This document shows positions 39,701 to 52,659 of a stretch of 64,000 nucleotides of DNA, one piece after another. The translations under genes were made by a program, and so were the position numbers. The stretch lies in NCBI GenBank assembly GCA_020086605.1, contig JACBWW010000004.1, positions 16,171,146 through 16,235,145 of the forward strand. Direction: 5' to 3'. Every line of letters starts with the position of its first letter. Position 1 is the first letter of the stretch. This DNA is from Lanius collurio. Its lineage: Eukaryota; Chordata; Aves; Passeriformes; Laniidae. Below the pieces are notes generated by a model that worked only from the letters and a program-made list of their open reading frames with translations, was not told the origin of the DNA and ran no database searches.

Positions 39701-42523
39701 TGATGCTAACAGTCATTGCCTGATGCCATAATCCTCTGTGGCAACAGAATTTTGTTTAGAGCAACTAATAGGGATGTCACAGGGAATTAGGATTTTGGAT
39801 TAGGGAGCAAAGTGACAGAAGCACAGGAAGGCTTATAAAGCATGATGATTGTGTTACCATGCACATGCCCTTTAGTGCTAATGAACAAGGAAAGAAGATG
39901 ACAAACAACTTATTTGTAAAGCAGTAGAATTGTTTCTAAATTACCAGTGCCATCAGGACTCAGGTCTATTTTTAATCTCATTCCTTTGGCAAGACTTAGA
40001 ACAGTCAAAGTATTTGAAAGCAAAGTTTAAGAGCTAGTCTTCACATAATAATCTGAGATACCTTTGATTTTATTGTCTGTTTGTAGCTGAGCTTGGTGCA
40101 TTGCCCTCTTCATGCCATATGCACAGTGGAAAGAGGAGTGAGTGGGCAGTAGATATCAAGTGGAAAAGTCCCCAGTGCAGAAAAGCATCCCCGCTAGCAG
40201 AAGTGTGACTTGCTCTGTCTCTTTCTGTCCAAGCTAAGCCTACCAACAGAGACATCTCCCTTGGAACATAAAACAGCAAAGCAGGATTCTTCAACAATGT
40301 CCTTCTTTATGTCTGCAACTCCAGTTTTTTCTAATGGAACAGCTCAGCATCCAAGGACTTGCAGGATCTGAGATTTGTTGGGTCTCCCTCCATGGGAAGG
40401 AGACTGGTACTACACTTTTCTTCAGCTACCTATCCCGATGTATTGTTCGTTCATTAGTTTTTCTACTAGGTATTTGAAGAAAATCACCTTTAGAAGAGTA
40501 CAGTAGCCTGATCTCTTATCTATATTCTGCTTAGACAAATTGCTTGGTCTACCCTCTTTCCTACAATTTCAGTTGTATGGTAGATTTCTCTTTGCCCTGA
40601 AATTAAAAAAAAAATTAATTCTACTGCTGCATGTTGCTAAAACTTCCATGTTTCATCCCACAGGTAGGCATGTTTCACTGGCAAGAAAAGTCATTCCTTC
40701 TGTATCTTTTGAAAGCTCTTTGTAGGAAAAGGAACTTGAGAAATAAAAAACAATACTGTGTTTATTGTTCTTTGAAGAATCAGTTTCTTTATACAGCAGT
40801 TGCAGGATTATAACACAACTGCTTCATGTTTTGATCAAAACTAGCAATAAATATTAAAATACGTCAACCATTATTGGTCTTGCAGATAACACCTCCCTTC
40901 ACACATCAAAAATTCCCTCTTTTTGAAAGGAATCAACCATTAGTGTTAACATCCTTGTCTCAGTAAGATGAAGATTATGTGAGACAAGTGAAGTTCAATG
41001 ACAATATGGTTCCATTTTCATTCTTCAGCTCCCTAAATGCTCTCATCTTTTTCCCTTGTATCTTCAAAGATGCTAGGAAGCAACTGGAAAGTAATATACA
41101 CAAGATATCTTTACAGCTTTTGCAGAATAAGGTGCTTCTTCAGTCCTGTAGTTCCTAAATTACAAATGTCATCCAGCACTGAAATATCTCTACCACCACA
41201 AGTCAGACGTTACAATCAATTTACACCTTTGATAAATCTACACTCTCTTCTGTCAGCATTCCTCTTTCATAACCAGAGATAGCCAGCCTTTTTTAATTCA
41301 ATGTGCAGTAGCAGTTCAGCTCAGAGAGGCATCAGGTCTTGGAAACCATATGCACCAGGCAGAAAATAAACCTGTTCCAGGACTCACTCTTCCTGCAGGT
41401 TAAGTAGGAAACAAAGTAAAACCCAATAAGTTTTACAACTTCAGAATAATTTGGGAAAAAGTATTTTTTTCTGAGTAAAAAGTGAGCAAAATTAAGTCTG
41501 AATCTCATGGAACTTTATGGGATGGACCATACCACATATACTGTAACTGCCAAATACATATTGGTGGTATGTCAGCATTTACTTTGCACAAATGTAAGAA
41601 ACTAAATTATAGTCAAGGTTCAGTCATGATTCAGAAAGTTAGATCCTGTATTTTGAGTCACAGATAGCAGAAAGCAGGAATATCACAGACTAATATAGCA
41701 AACCAGAAACAAAAACCAGACAGATTTTTAAGGATTGCAAGGCCAGCTCTTCAAGCTCACAGTTTCATACTTTGTTAAGAACTCATCATCCCTTTCATCA
41801 CCTAAATAAGGTTAGGCATCTGTCAGGTTCCATATTTAAAGTTACTCATTGTCAGAAATAACCCAAAAGCCAGCATTCTTCCATCCTCTGAAAAATGCAG
41901 CCATTTTTTTCAGTGCCTCAACAGAGCCAGAATACTTCATTTACCTAATACAAGTCATGGTGCTGAGTCCTTTTTTTCCAAATAAGCGGCTGGTCTGAAA
42001 ACTTCAGGAACTGGGAGTAGTTAAAATAACTAATATGCACAAATGTGCTCTCTCCCACAGAAAGCACATCTATCTCAAGGTTAGAAAAGAAGGGACTCAA
42101 GCAGCAATGGCAGTCCATAGAAATGGATCTTTAAAGTGGTGGGATTTCTTTCTCATCAAAGAAAGCTGGCATATACCTATCCTCCTCCCTCTTGCCACCA
42201 TTCCACTCTCCACTTCTAAGTAACCTAAAAGGTCTAGAGCAGCATGCCTATACACATCTGGTGAGGGAAGAACAAAAAAAATCCAAAGCAGTAAAAACCC
42301 AAACCACAGCAAAAAAAAATCAGCTGCATAAAAGGGAGTATGCTTGCACACAAAATGCAAGGGACAGGGAGATACAAATGAAGCAGAGGAAGTAAACAGC
42401 ATTTGGACATTCAGACACAGAAACTCAAAACATAAAGGAAAATTGAAAGAGCTGTATATGTACAAGAAAAAGAGAGTCAGCTGGAAAAACATCCTTCCCC
42501 ACTGCAAATCACACCAATATAAA

Positions 42524-42625
42524 GAATCAGAGAATCACAGACTAGTTTAAGTAGGAAGAGACCCACAAAGATCAAGTCCAGCTCCTAAGTACGAGGCATC
42601 ATGGCCTATCCTAAAATAGCCAAAC
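42524..42625 (-). mobile_element. CR1 LINE 3' end, minus orientation
   Basis: AGAATCACAGACTAGTTTAA, then GTAGGAAGAGACCCACAAAG and ATCAAGTCCAGCTCCTAAGT, corresponds to the reverse complement of the CR1 3' terminus. The element lies in the same direction as NRXN3 transcription. Confidence 0.65.
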
Positions 42626-44217
42626 CTATTTAGCAAAGGTTGGTTTCCTGAAAAGCCAATAATCCACTTCATGCACTCAAGACAAATGCTTCCCCTTAGG
42701 CTTCAATGTAGTCAGATTTCTCTGTGTGAAGGGCAAATATTCCTACAGGGTTAAGACCTCTGTAAAAAATTGAGCTTGAGATATAATAATCTTCACAGCT
42801 GTAACACACCTGTGGTTCTGAGGACTCTGGAAAAATCAAAACAACAAATGTCTTTGTTCCAGAATTTCCTGTTCCTGATGACTTCACTTCAATAAACACC
42901 AAAAATCCAGCTCAGGAATTCCTGATCATGCATTCTGAATTCTGATGGATACATAATTGACTACAGAGAACAAGAGTGTCTATTATAAGTCCCAAAATCA
43001 TTGCCACAATTTGAGTGGATGGCACACAACATCTTAGCCCTGAAGTTATTTATATTCCAGTGTACTTCCAGGACACTGTTTCTCATCACATTGGGCCCAC
43101 ATTTATATCCTATTTTTTCAAATCTCATCTTTTACCACTTTCATTTACATAAACTTCAGAAATCCCCTAGGGGCAGCACCTCTCTGTATCCCTCACCTCT
43201 GCAAGACAGAACTTCATCTTTTTACAGATGGGAACAGGTCAGAGATGCCAGCAAAATGCAGCTGCAGTCAGATGTTCTGCATGTATGAAGCAAAATACAT
43301 CACATTAATTTCTGTCTACCTCAAAGCTGTAGAATCTCTCAGATTTAATGTCTCATATGGATCCAACTGCTAAAATTATCTCAGACTGTTAGTATAATTG
43401 TCTGTTGGGTGAGAGGGTACCTCTTAATATGCTTCTGTCAACAACTGCTACAGTGATAAGTTGTTTAGCCATTAAAACATCCTTATTCCTCCAAATTCAT
43501 TTTCATCCTCTTCTACTGAGCCATAGAACACCAAACTCTACCTAAAAACACAGATGATATCCTGAAAGAAAGGTAATGGCTACCTGCCTATATCTGGAAG
43601 ATCCAGAACAAGAATATTTTAATTTGAAAATGGCATTTATTACATTAGATGAGGTCAGCAATATTCCGAGGTCTCCACAGTAAACACAGTGAATAGCAAA
43701 GGAGCACGTGATGAAAGCACATGATTAAAGCTACAAAATGTTGATTCCAGGGTTATGTAAATAGTCAAGAAGTCTCTATCTCAGAGGGTGAAACCGGAAC
43801 ATTCCATGTTTTGTCTTACAACAGAACCTTAGACATTAAGTGATTTAGACATAAAATTTCAAGGTGACTATGATGAACCCATAACAGATGCCACCTGTGG
43901 CTTCAGGATTTGCTAAACAGAGACAAATTGTTCAATGCCTCTGACTTCCCCTTACAGCTGAGACCATTACCCCCTTTTCCATTAAAAAGAAGGAGCATTT
44001 TTTTAACTTTCACGGCATTCAGGAATAAATTAATTTGTACTCTGTATTGCAGTCTTTACAGATAAATTGGGAAGTATACTTCCATTATCATATTTAAAAG
44101 GGTACACTTTCAATGCCATGGAAAACATCTCTCTGGTTATACTAGTATCAAAGATCTATTAACTTCTAATAGGCACATTTCCTTATTTATGTCCCAGGCA
44201 AATAGTCTGTAGGATCT

Positions 44218-44540
44218 CTAAGAATACTCAATTTCCTTCTTATTCTCACAAATGCTATTTAACCTACTGACTTTTTCGAATAACTCCTTGACCTGGTGAC
44301 ACAGCTCCTCAACAAGGACACACCTTCTGCAGAGGACATGACTCAGCCCCAGTTTCTTGGACAGGCACCAGGCACTCTGTACCACCAGGGGCCTGTGGAC
44401 ATCAACTTGCCAGAAGGTCTCTTTGTGGGAAGCCTCTGGCATCACTGGTGCAGCAACAGCCGCTGGGGAAGGAGCTCTGTGGCACAGAATCAGCATAATG
44501 TTGGCAGCTCTGACTGCTAAGACAGGGGACAAGGAGCCTC
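44218..44540 (-). mobile_element. Retroelement ORF1-like coiled-coil relic
   Basis: A minus-strand open stretch of about 104 codons in a GC-richer patch. It ends with CRRCVLVEELCHQVKELFEK and VSRLNSICENKKEIEYS. The C-x2-C motif followed by leucine heptads and a final EIEYS resembles ORF1-type coiled-coil segments of avian CR1-like or ERV elements, as far as I remember. It has no convincing start, no neighbours and no exon borders, so it is not a host gene. The exact family is uncertain. Confidence 0.4.
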
Positions 44541-45189
44541 CTCATCCCCCTTGGTGTCACAACAGCTGCTCCTGTGTGCTGCTCTCTGCTTCTGCTGCTG
44601 TGCTGACGCTCCTACAGACAGGAACCCTTCCTGCCCAGACTACGGCTTGTAAAATGCCATTCTAAATATTACAGACGTTTGTAGTTTAGAGATTTGGGGT
44701 TTTTTTAATTTTAAAATTGAAATTACAGAAAGTTATTTTGGTGGGGTTTTTTTGAGGTCCAAGTTAATAAAAAACAACCAATTTTTACCTCCTGATCACA
44801 TTTCTTAAGTTGAGTACTAGAGAAACTAAATCAGCTTTCTGTTTTGTAAAACACTGAGGGCCTTCTACATTTTGATGCACAGCAGCTATTTGCCTGATCA
44901 TTAGGCTTTCCAGGAAATCAACTGGTGCTTTTATGGCTATTCAGAGATTGATACAGTCAAACCCCCCAGGTCAACAGGAGCAGCTCCATTGTTTGACAGG
45001 TTTTTCTTCAACCTATCTATCCCCCTCCAGAGACACTGGGGTTTATCATTCTGTTCCTGTCTTAGAGGTGTGACTGCATCCAGTGAAAGGCACCAAATGT
45101 TACATAAAAGCATCTTTCATTGAAATCAGTAATCGTGAAGAACAACCTTCTCTACCTTGCAGGACAGCTTTTGTCAACTCAACTTTGTT

Positions 45190-45300
45190 AGCAAAAAAAA
45201 AAAAAAACACACAAAATACCAAACCAAATGAAAACAAAACAAAACACCAACAAAAAATGCCCCATCAAAAAAACAAAAAGTAAAACCAAAAAATAACAGG
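45190..45300 (+). repeat. A-rich low-complexity tract
   Basis: An A run followed by AAAACAAAACAAAACACC-like units and a second A/C-rich block. No flanking transposon was recognised. Confidence 0.8.
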
Positions 45301-46025
45301 TTAGTATAAAGGCAGATGAACCAGGGTAACATCACTTTGAATAAAAAAAAGCTGGTATAACTACCACAGCCAACATGCATAATCAAAACATGCAGAAATG
45401 ACAAAGTAAGCAACAAGGGCACAGAGGGACAATGACTACATTAATACAACCAACAGATAACAAAATCAAATAAAAAAGAGAAGAAATAATTTCATTCATG
45501 CATACACAAAATCACAAAATTCACAAATAATACAAAGAGAAGAAAAAACATCACATTCTTAAACACATCTCTCAGTATTTACCAATAATTTTAGAGAGAT
45601 TTTGTCTTATTTGAGAAATTCATAGAATCCATTTAAGTAAAAAAATCTATTTTACTTTCAATACCTCAGTCAAGCATATGTTTAGTTGGTTTGGCTTTTT
45701 GTCCAAAGCAGACTTTTTGCCAGAAAACCACAGAGGACTGATAACTCCATAAGAAAAAAATTTCTGTTTATCCAAAGTACTGAACTTGACACTGGATATA
45801 AGTGACAGTAGCACCTTGCCCCCTCACAAGCTGTTACCTGCTCATGGATTTCAACACATCCTTAAAAAAAACTCTCATCAACAGGCAAGCAGACAGCTCA
45901 GGCTTTAGACCCATATAGTCTTAATCAGTCATCAGAGCAACTGAAAAAATGAAGAGTACCAGCTCAGTCTTTCACCTAGGTTGGAATGATCTTGTTATCT
46001 GTGGTCAAATCATAGTCTACATGGC

Positions 46026-46046
46026 AAAAAAAAAAAAAAAAAAAAA
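46026..46046 (+). repeat. Poly-A run (21 A)
   Basis: Uninterrupted A21 followed by TTAAAAAAAATC. No SINE body precedes it. Confidence 0.9.
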
Positions 46047-46174
46047 TTAAAAAAAATCAATCATGTCTACTAAATCTGACTGTCTAAAGATCCATATATA
46101 CTTTCTGAAAATTGAAGAGCATTAAAAGCAAAACAATAGCACTGATGGTCTTCCATGTAGGCACAGGATTTATT

Positions 46175-46255
46175 GCCCTTTTTTTTTTAAACTTTGTTTG
46201 GTCTCTTTTGTTTGCTTGGTTGTTTTGTTTAGTTGTTTTGTTTTGGTTTTTTAAT
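46175..46255 (+). repeat. T/G-rich simple tract
   Basis: Repeated TTTG and GTTTT units (for example TGTTTTGTTTAGTTGTTTTG), the opposite orientation of the A/C-rich tracts elsewhere. Confidence 0.75.
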
Positions 46256-48181
46256 GGAGTTCAATTTACAAGGAAGTCACATAGACTTTTGGTGTGTTAT
46301 ACCTTGATTCTAAGTTTTCTCTTTCAGAATGGAAAATGTAGACAACAAAGATGGGAGCACAGGCAGCATCTCCTGAATCCCCCGTCACTGAAGGTTGAAT
46401 ATTTCTACTACACAGCACAATAGGAATAAGAAAACACCAAATCATCAACCTTATTGCTCAAAAGATGGCTATTTAGGAAGTGCATACTTACTTTCTTAAC
46501 CTTCTATTCTTAAAAGTTCTAATATCACAGCTGACACTGAAGAAAGATTGGTAGTTCTCCTTTCCCCATTGTGTTCTTTTACATTTACAACCCAATAAAC
46601 TAGAACTGACATGTACAGATGCCATTTCCTGTGTTTCCTAAAAATTTTAACATTTTGAATCTTTGCTATGGTTTCACAGCCTATGAATGACTCAAGATGG
46701 CAATTATCCTCACGGTCAAGATTTTTCTTCCCAGTTTTGAAAATGCTTTACTATACACAGCTGTAAAATTCCTTTTTCCTTAAACAAAATTCAAAAGAAA
46801 GGGGAAGGAATATAGAAAAAGAAGAAGGATGCATTTCTCCATGCATCATTTTCAACACCTATGCTGACCAAGTAATTTGTCTATAACAAACAAGTACTTT
46901 TCCTACTTCCCTGCACCTCATTTTCTTTGTAGCTGAGAGAAAAGCTCATATTTGTTCCATAAATCCAGTAGCACTCTGAGAGCAGAATACAAAATCAAGG
47001 AAAAGAGAGATGTCAAACCATCATGGAGCAAATTAATGCTCCGCTCTTCAATGAACAACCTTTGATTCCAGAGAGAAAGTGAAGTATGACCAGATTTGAA
47101 GTTTCTCTACTGAGCAGATGAAGGGTGAAATCCTTTTTGACATTATCCTGCTGTGAGACTTTAAGCATAAGATTAGATTTGCTGTTTTCCACACACTGCT
47201 TAGTATGCAAAATCTGTTTCTGATTATCCAGCCTGTATGTGTCATTCATGCTTTTCATGCATCAGCAAATTCCAAAGGTTAACTATACTATTTCATGGAA
47301 TGTAGTAGAAGATTATGATTTTACTGTGGGATCTGGAAAGAAGATTAAATTAGGACAAAAAAAAAAGTCCCAAAACATCTGGAATAGCATCAGACAGTTT
47401 AATAATAATCAGTCTGCTTTGTGAGAAGCTGTTAGTGGAACAGGTGAGGTAGAAGCAACATCTCTAAAACACATGTAAAACTACCTTGCAGAAGAAATAA
47501 AAAGTTCTTCAGCCACTGCTGTAAGGTTTGTTTGGCTGGGGGCAGGATGGGGTGAACATATTTAGAATGTGCAGGTGACTTTCAGATAGCTCTAATGCCC
47601 ATGGTAAGCAATGCAGGGATGTCCAAATAAGAGAAAGGAAAACACAGAAGAACATATGGCAAATTAATAAAGAGGTGAAAAAATGCCTCAAAGGCAGAAA
47701 GTACTCATTAATACTGAGGGCATCCTCCTTAAACCACACAAAAGGCTGGACATCTGCTTAACTTTTTTGAGGACTATTGAGAAAAAAGCAGCAAATCACT
47801 GAGTCTAGATTTTTGTGAATGGAATAAACTGATCCATTAATCTATTAGTAAGACCAGGAATGAGGAGTTCAGCAAGAATAATTCATTTTAAAAGTCTAGA
47901 AGGGAGAAAAAGCTGAGCTGAAGTTTAAATTGTTTACTTTAAAGAAGGGAAAGGAGGTCACCTGGTAGTTTCTTCTATCTACCAACTCTCCACATACACC
48001 ATAATGCAGACATCTTTTCTCTCAAACTATGTATGTTTGATGTAGGAATAGTCTGTATTATTCAAACTCAGGAGCAAAAAGTTTCCCACCACCCCTCATA
48101 GGCAGATGAGATGGAGACTGGAGAAAACTACATCCTGATAAAACATTTCTTCAGTTTCTAATGCTTTGCTCGTGTCTAGGA

Positions 48182-48335
48182 GCCTCCACCCACTATTTCA
48201 AAGTGGTTTGCAAGACACAGATAAATTTCATACTTTTATCACAAATACATGAATATCTGGCAGATGGATTTTATGGGTGGGAAAAGCAAGGCCCAAAGTA
48301 GGTGGCAGACTTGCCTTCAAGCCCCTGCTAGGAAA
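48182..48335 (+). mobile_element. MIR/AmnSINE-like SINE relic
   Basis: It contains TTTCAAAGTGGTTTGCAAGA, GATGGATTTTATGGGTGGG, AAAAGCAAGGCCCAAAG and GGTGGCAGACTTGCC. This is the order of pieces found in amniote MIR-type SINEs. Diverged; limits approximate. Confidence 0.4.
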
Positions 48336-48812
48336 GGTCCTCCCATTTGAAGTCCTTTCTGAGAATTCATTTTGTCTCTTCACTGTGTTTAATATCCTGA
48401 TGAAACGCTGACACAAAGACCATTTAACTCTTAACAACTTCCCTACCTTGGCAGCTTTTCTCTCAGGCCCTTTCACCAATGCCTTTTTTGGGATGGTGGT
48501 AAGGGGAAGGGCCCTCTTGTTATGTCAGAGATAGCAATGAAAGCTGCAGTGAGCACAAGAGATAAGGTGTCTGTAAAAATGAACAAGTATCTTGGTACCA
48601 TGCCATTCTCCTCAGAGTTGTGTACAGCACACCTGAACATACCAGGCAGCAAGGTGGTTTCTAGCTTTGCCAAATCCCTTCCAGGGAAACACAAGCTGCC
48701 ACTACAGATCTGACCAGACCTTCAAGATCTGTGAAGAGCTGCCTGTTGTTCCTGAAAAATCAGCAATGTAGCAATTGCAAAAGAGCAATGAAAATAAACC
48801 AAACTACCACAT

Positions 48813-48834
48813 AAAAAAAAAAAAAAAAAAAAAA
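48813..48834 (+). repeat. Poly-A run (22 A)
   Basis: Uninterrupted A22 after CCACAT and before CCACAG. Confidence 0.9.
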
Positions 48835-51800
48835 CCACAGAAAAAAACATGTGTGATATGAAGCTTTAACTCCATAAACTCATTTGACATTTCCGACGTT
48901 TTTGGGTTCTCTTCTTTCAGATAATCCCCTTCAAAATCCTCTGCCAAAAGCAATGGTACTGCAGGACACATTGAAACACAAAACATGTCAGTGTGGTAGC
49001 TATCATCTTGTCAAACACACTGGTGATTGAATGGTAGACTTCAAAAGCCAAAGCCATAAGTTTGTACAGAACACATGGAAGCTGCATGATGTAAAAGTGA
49101 CCTGATATGTCACTAACAAGGAGGATGAAAAGGTTATTTAGTTTTGCCAGCCTAAAAAAATCCCTATAATTTAAGGAAATAATAGTGATAGAACGGATAG
49201 GATATCAGAGATAAAGTAGTTTTTGCCTTAAGTCTTGAACTGGCTTTTTTTTTAGCACTGCTATACACTGTTAAAGACCAGCCAATTTCAGTCTCAAGGA
49301 TGCCTGCATTTCAAGAGTGACTCGTATATATGACTAAGAATATTTTGGAATTCTTCAGATTTCAAAGAAAAAGATGTCCTATAAATATAATTTTTTGAAA
49401 GTGCTTCCTGCTCAAGTAGAAGCCTTACTCATCACTGGAACACAGATAATTCTATACTGTGGTAGGTGTGTGCTTTGGTACACAGGGAGGCTGAATCATG
49501 GCTAAGCACATGAGAGGAACAATGTGGTCAAGAAAATTCAATGGCTTCCTCAAGTTGAATAAGAGGAGGTGGCAGCACAACCAAGACAATAAGAAATATT
49601 ATTTTCCTGTTAAAACTTGTGAATCTTAATTGGTGGTAATTCAGAGTACTGAAATACATGAACAGAGATAACAAATGTGAACAGGATGCAACAGTATCAC
49701 CCCTTTGTAGTGGTACTGGTGCATCTTAGCCAGGACATTGCTGTCAGCTGACCTGCACCTCATATTCTACTGCTCTCAAGGCTTTCTTCCTCTACACATT
49801 CTTTGATTCTGTTTCTGAGAAAGCAACTGTCACGTTGTAATCTCGGCCTCTGAAAGCAAAGCCGTAACAAAAGACAAGCATTAGCAGAACATGCTTCCAT
49901 GACCTTTGAAAGACAAGATTCATGTGTGGGAATGGAATAACATTTCTTTAGGCATTCATGTTCTCATCATGGATGTGGTCCCTCCACCCATCAAGATGAA
50001 ATACAGAGATGTCCAGCAAATCAACACACAGAACAACTGTTCAGACAAAAAGCCTTCAATTGTTTATTAAATACATATTTAAACGTCATGAGGCAGCAAG
50101 GACTATTCGGGACTTCTGCCCTTAAAAACATTAAGACTGCACCCAAGATCACTTCAGATGGAAACAAACAAGGGAGATGTAAATAAGGACTGAACATGCT
50201 TAGGGTTTTTCTTTCCTTAGAGGATGGAAGATAGGTGTGACTTTCACTGGCAACTGTAAGAATAGACACCAGCAGGCAGCAAGAAAGATCTGAGATGAAG
50301 CCTTGTGGATTGCTCAAGAAAGAAAAAAATAAGAAAAAAAAGCCAACAACAAAGGTAACAGCTTTATGGTGCCCAAATTCTTAGGTTTTTTACTAATATT
50401 AAATATGTTGGCAAAAAGAACACGTTCCTCTTCAGCAGTTTCTTTGGTACTGAGCAGGAACTATTTGGGAAAGTAGTACAGGCACAGCTTTCCAAGATCA
50501 AGTTCTTCCAAAGTGAGAATAAGGACTGTCACTGACCTTATCACCCATTTTTTAGGTCCCTTTCCAATTCTGAGACCTGTTTGAAGGACTTTAGAAGAGA
50601 AGGGGAATTTGCATTCAGGAAAGTGAACCTATCTCCACATTCAGGCAGCAGCTGTGCTGGTACCACATTGGCATGAAGACAAGCCAAGTGCCACATTGTG
50701 TGTTTTGGGAGTGGCACTGTTGTTACACAACCTCAGCAATACAACACTAAATCAAAGGCCTACACTGGGTACAGGAGAAGGAAACATCACGGCTCTAACA
50801 GTGGGAGAGAGACTTCTGGAAATCATGATGGCTCTGTTCCTGAGCCACACACAGAACAACAGAATAGTGTAACTGGGAGGTCCTCTGAAGGAGGAGGACT
50901 ATGAGATATCACATGCCAGCTAAACAGCCGATGGGTTGCAATAATTTTAAACAAAAGAGCTATCAAAAAATCACTAATATTAAAGAAGTGCTTTCAGTGC
51001 ATCAAAGATAAATAGAAGAGACTTTTTCATAAATCTCAAATGCATTTTTTTCCTTGAACCTTATAAACAACCATACAGAAAAGGTATATTCTTTTGGCAT
51101 GCCCACAAATGGGCAAAGACACAAGTTCTGCTACACTGTACTTATTTCCACAAGGAGTAAACTGGTTAAAAGACACTATTAAGAAAAAGAGAGAAAGACA
51201 GAAAAAACCCAGCCTACTATGATGTCATACCCACCAATGCTGTGAGATGGGAGCTGACATGGAATGAACTCCTGTGAGAAGACACAAAATTGCCACAAAC
51301 CAGAGTGTTATTTTGGGAGCATGAAAGGAGGGCTGAAGCACAGGTGCTCCCAGCCACCCAGACCACTGAGACACAAGCAAGGGATCAGATCTAACTGTGT
51401 GGTCAATTTGGGTAAAGTTGGACAAAGTTATCTCTAAGATGATACTTTAAATCCTAAAAAATAAGAGTCTTGACAAGAGGCAAGGTTTCATCATGATATA
51501 ACCAGTAATCTTGACACAGTAGGGAAAGATGATCAAGGAGTCATTTCACTTTGTGAAATTTTTGAGGGACCAGTTTGGGACATACTTCTTGTCTTAGCAA
51601 TCATACATATAAACTTTCCAGAAAAAGCTAACTTTGCCTAGTGACTGGTGGCCAACACAACAGATTGGTACTGAGTGATTCTAGACATAATGGGGATTGT
51701 CATTTAACCCAGACAGCAAAACCTTGGAGTTTTGGATGGCAAGTATCCCAAGTGAGTTGGGAATTGAAGCCATATGCAATTTACTGAGTCAGTGATGTTG

Positions 51801-52485
51801 ATGTCAATATTCTTTTAACTAATGGGAGCTCATAGGAACAGCAAATTATTTAAAGAGGCTTCAAGAAATCACTACTGTTTACAAGCTTCAAAAAGTGACT
51901 CATCCCACATGATTCTACACTGTCTGGAAAAGAGAAACTACTAAAGAGAAATGTTTTTCTGACAGAAGAGGCAATGTCTCCAGTGCTTTCACTGGAGACC
52001 CACTTCATCAAAAATTAACTTCTCTTTTGGCCCAATCTTTACCCTTCAGCTCCTTCTACCTTCTGTTGCCCCTGTATCTATTTGTTCTTCAAAATACTTC
52101 TGCAGATGCCAGGAAAGGGTGTTCTGAAGCACAAATGAACTGAATGCTCAGAACATCTTCCAAAGTATTTTAAAACTACTGTAATGCTAATAAACCCCTC
52201 TGAGAAAACTACTAGTAAGTAGTAGTCCAGCCCCTAGTACTATCCTTTCCCACTAATGAAGGTATCAACTCATAGGGGAAGGAGTATATAAGAAAAGAGC
52301 TGCTAAGCCACTCAGAAGGTAGCAATCCTCAAGCTGCATTTGGTAGACATAAGTGTAGTGAAGGATATTACAATGGAAACAAAGGAATGAAATGGATGGC
52401 AAGGTAAACGAGTAGATGCACAGAGTGCAACAATGAATTATGAAGTGAGTGTTGGAGAGGGGAAGATCTCTGAAATCAATTATAC

Positions 52486-52659
52486 CTTCACATCCACGCT
52501 CGATCTGCCCACTGCGGTGCAAAGCATCATTGATGAGGTCAGGCAGACGCCCATTCAAGTCCACAGATGCCAGACAGCCCTGAAATCCATCACGTGAGGC
52601 CACCAGCTTCGGGAGGTTGCTGTACATGCCTTGAGCCAGGCCAGCAATGTAGAGATCAC
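52486..52659 (-). CDS. NRXN3: NRXN3 exon, end of LNS5 (174 nt)
   Basis: A 174-nt exon (58 codons), phase 1 at both ends. The acceptor has a long pyrimidine tract ending CCTCTAG|GT. The donor is GAAG|GTATAATTG, weaker than the others because +4 to +6 depart from the GTRAGT consensus. It encodes [20 protein letters not shown], then [20 protein letters not shown] and [19 protein letters not shown]. The [13 protein letters not shown] strand and the last cysteine form the closing disulfide of LNS5. [14 protein letters not shown] is the NRXN3 form. Because of the phase, skipping this exon would preserve the frame but destroy the LNS5 fold. The next exon in the transcript is 15.7 kb away. Confidence 0.97.

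Larger units (their letters stand above)
36786..52485 (-). other. NRXN3: NRXN3 intron (15700 nt) between LNS5 and EGF3 exons
   Basis: Phase 1 intron. Recognisable contents are a CR1 3' end at 42524-42625, a retroelement ORF1-like relic at 44218-44540 and A-rich or T-rich simple tracts at 45190-45300, 46026-46046, 46175-46255 and 48813-48834. A MIR-like SINE lies at 48182-48335. The remaining sequence, including 36.8-42.5 kb and 49-52.4 kb, shows nothing I can name. Confidence 0.88.

Noticed and set aside
42097..42507. 136-codon minus strand frame with F/L-rich, membrane-like text
   Set aside because: The hydrophobicity comes from translating A-rich + strand sequence as TTT/CTT codons; no signal or domain, and it overlaps nothing conserved.
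13935..49230. Shared text GTAGTTTTTGCCTTA near 13938 and 49217
   Set aside because: The similarity ends abruptly on both sides; most likely coincidence rather than a repeat family.
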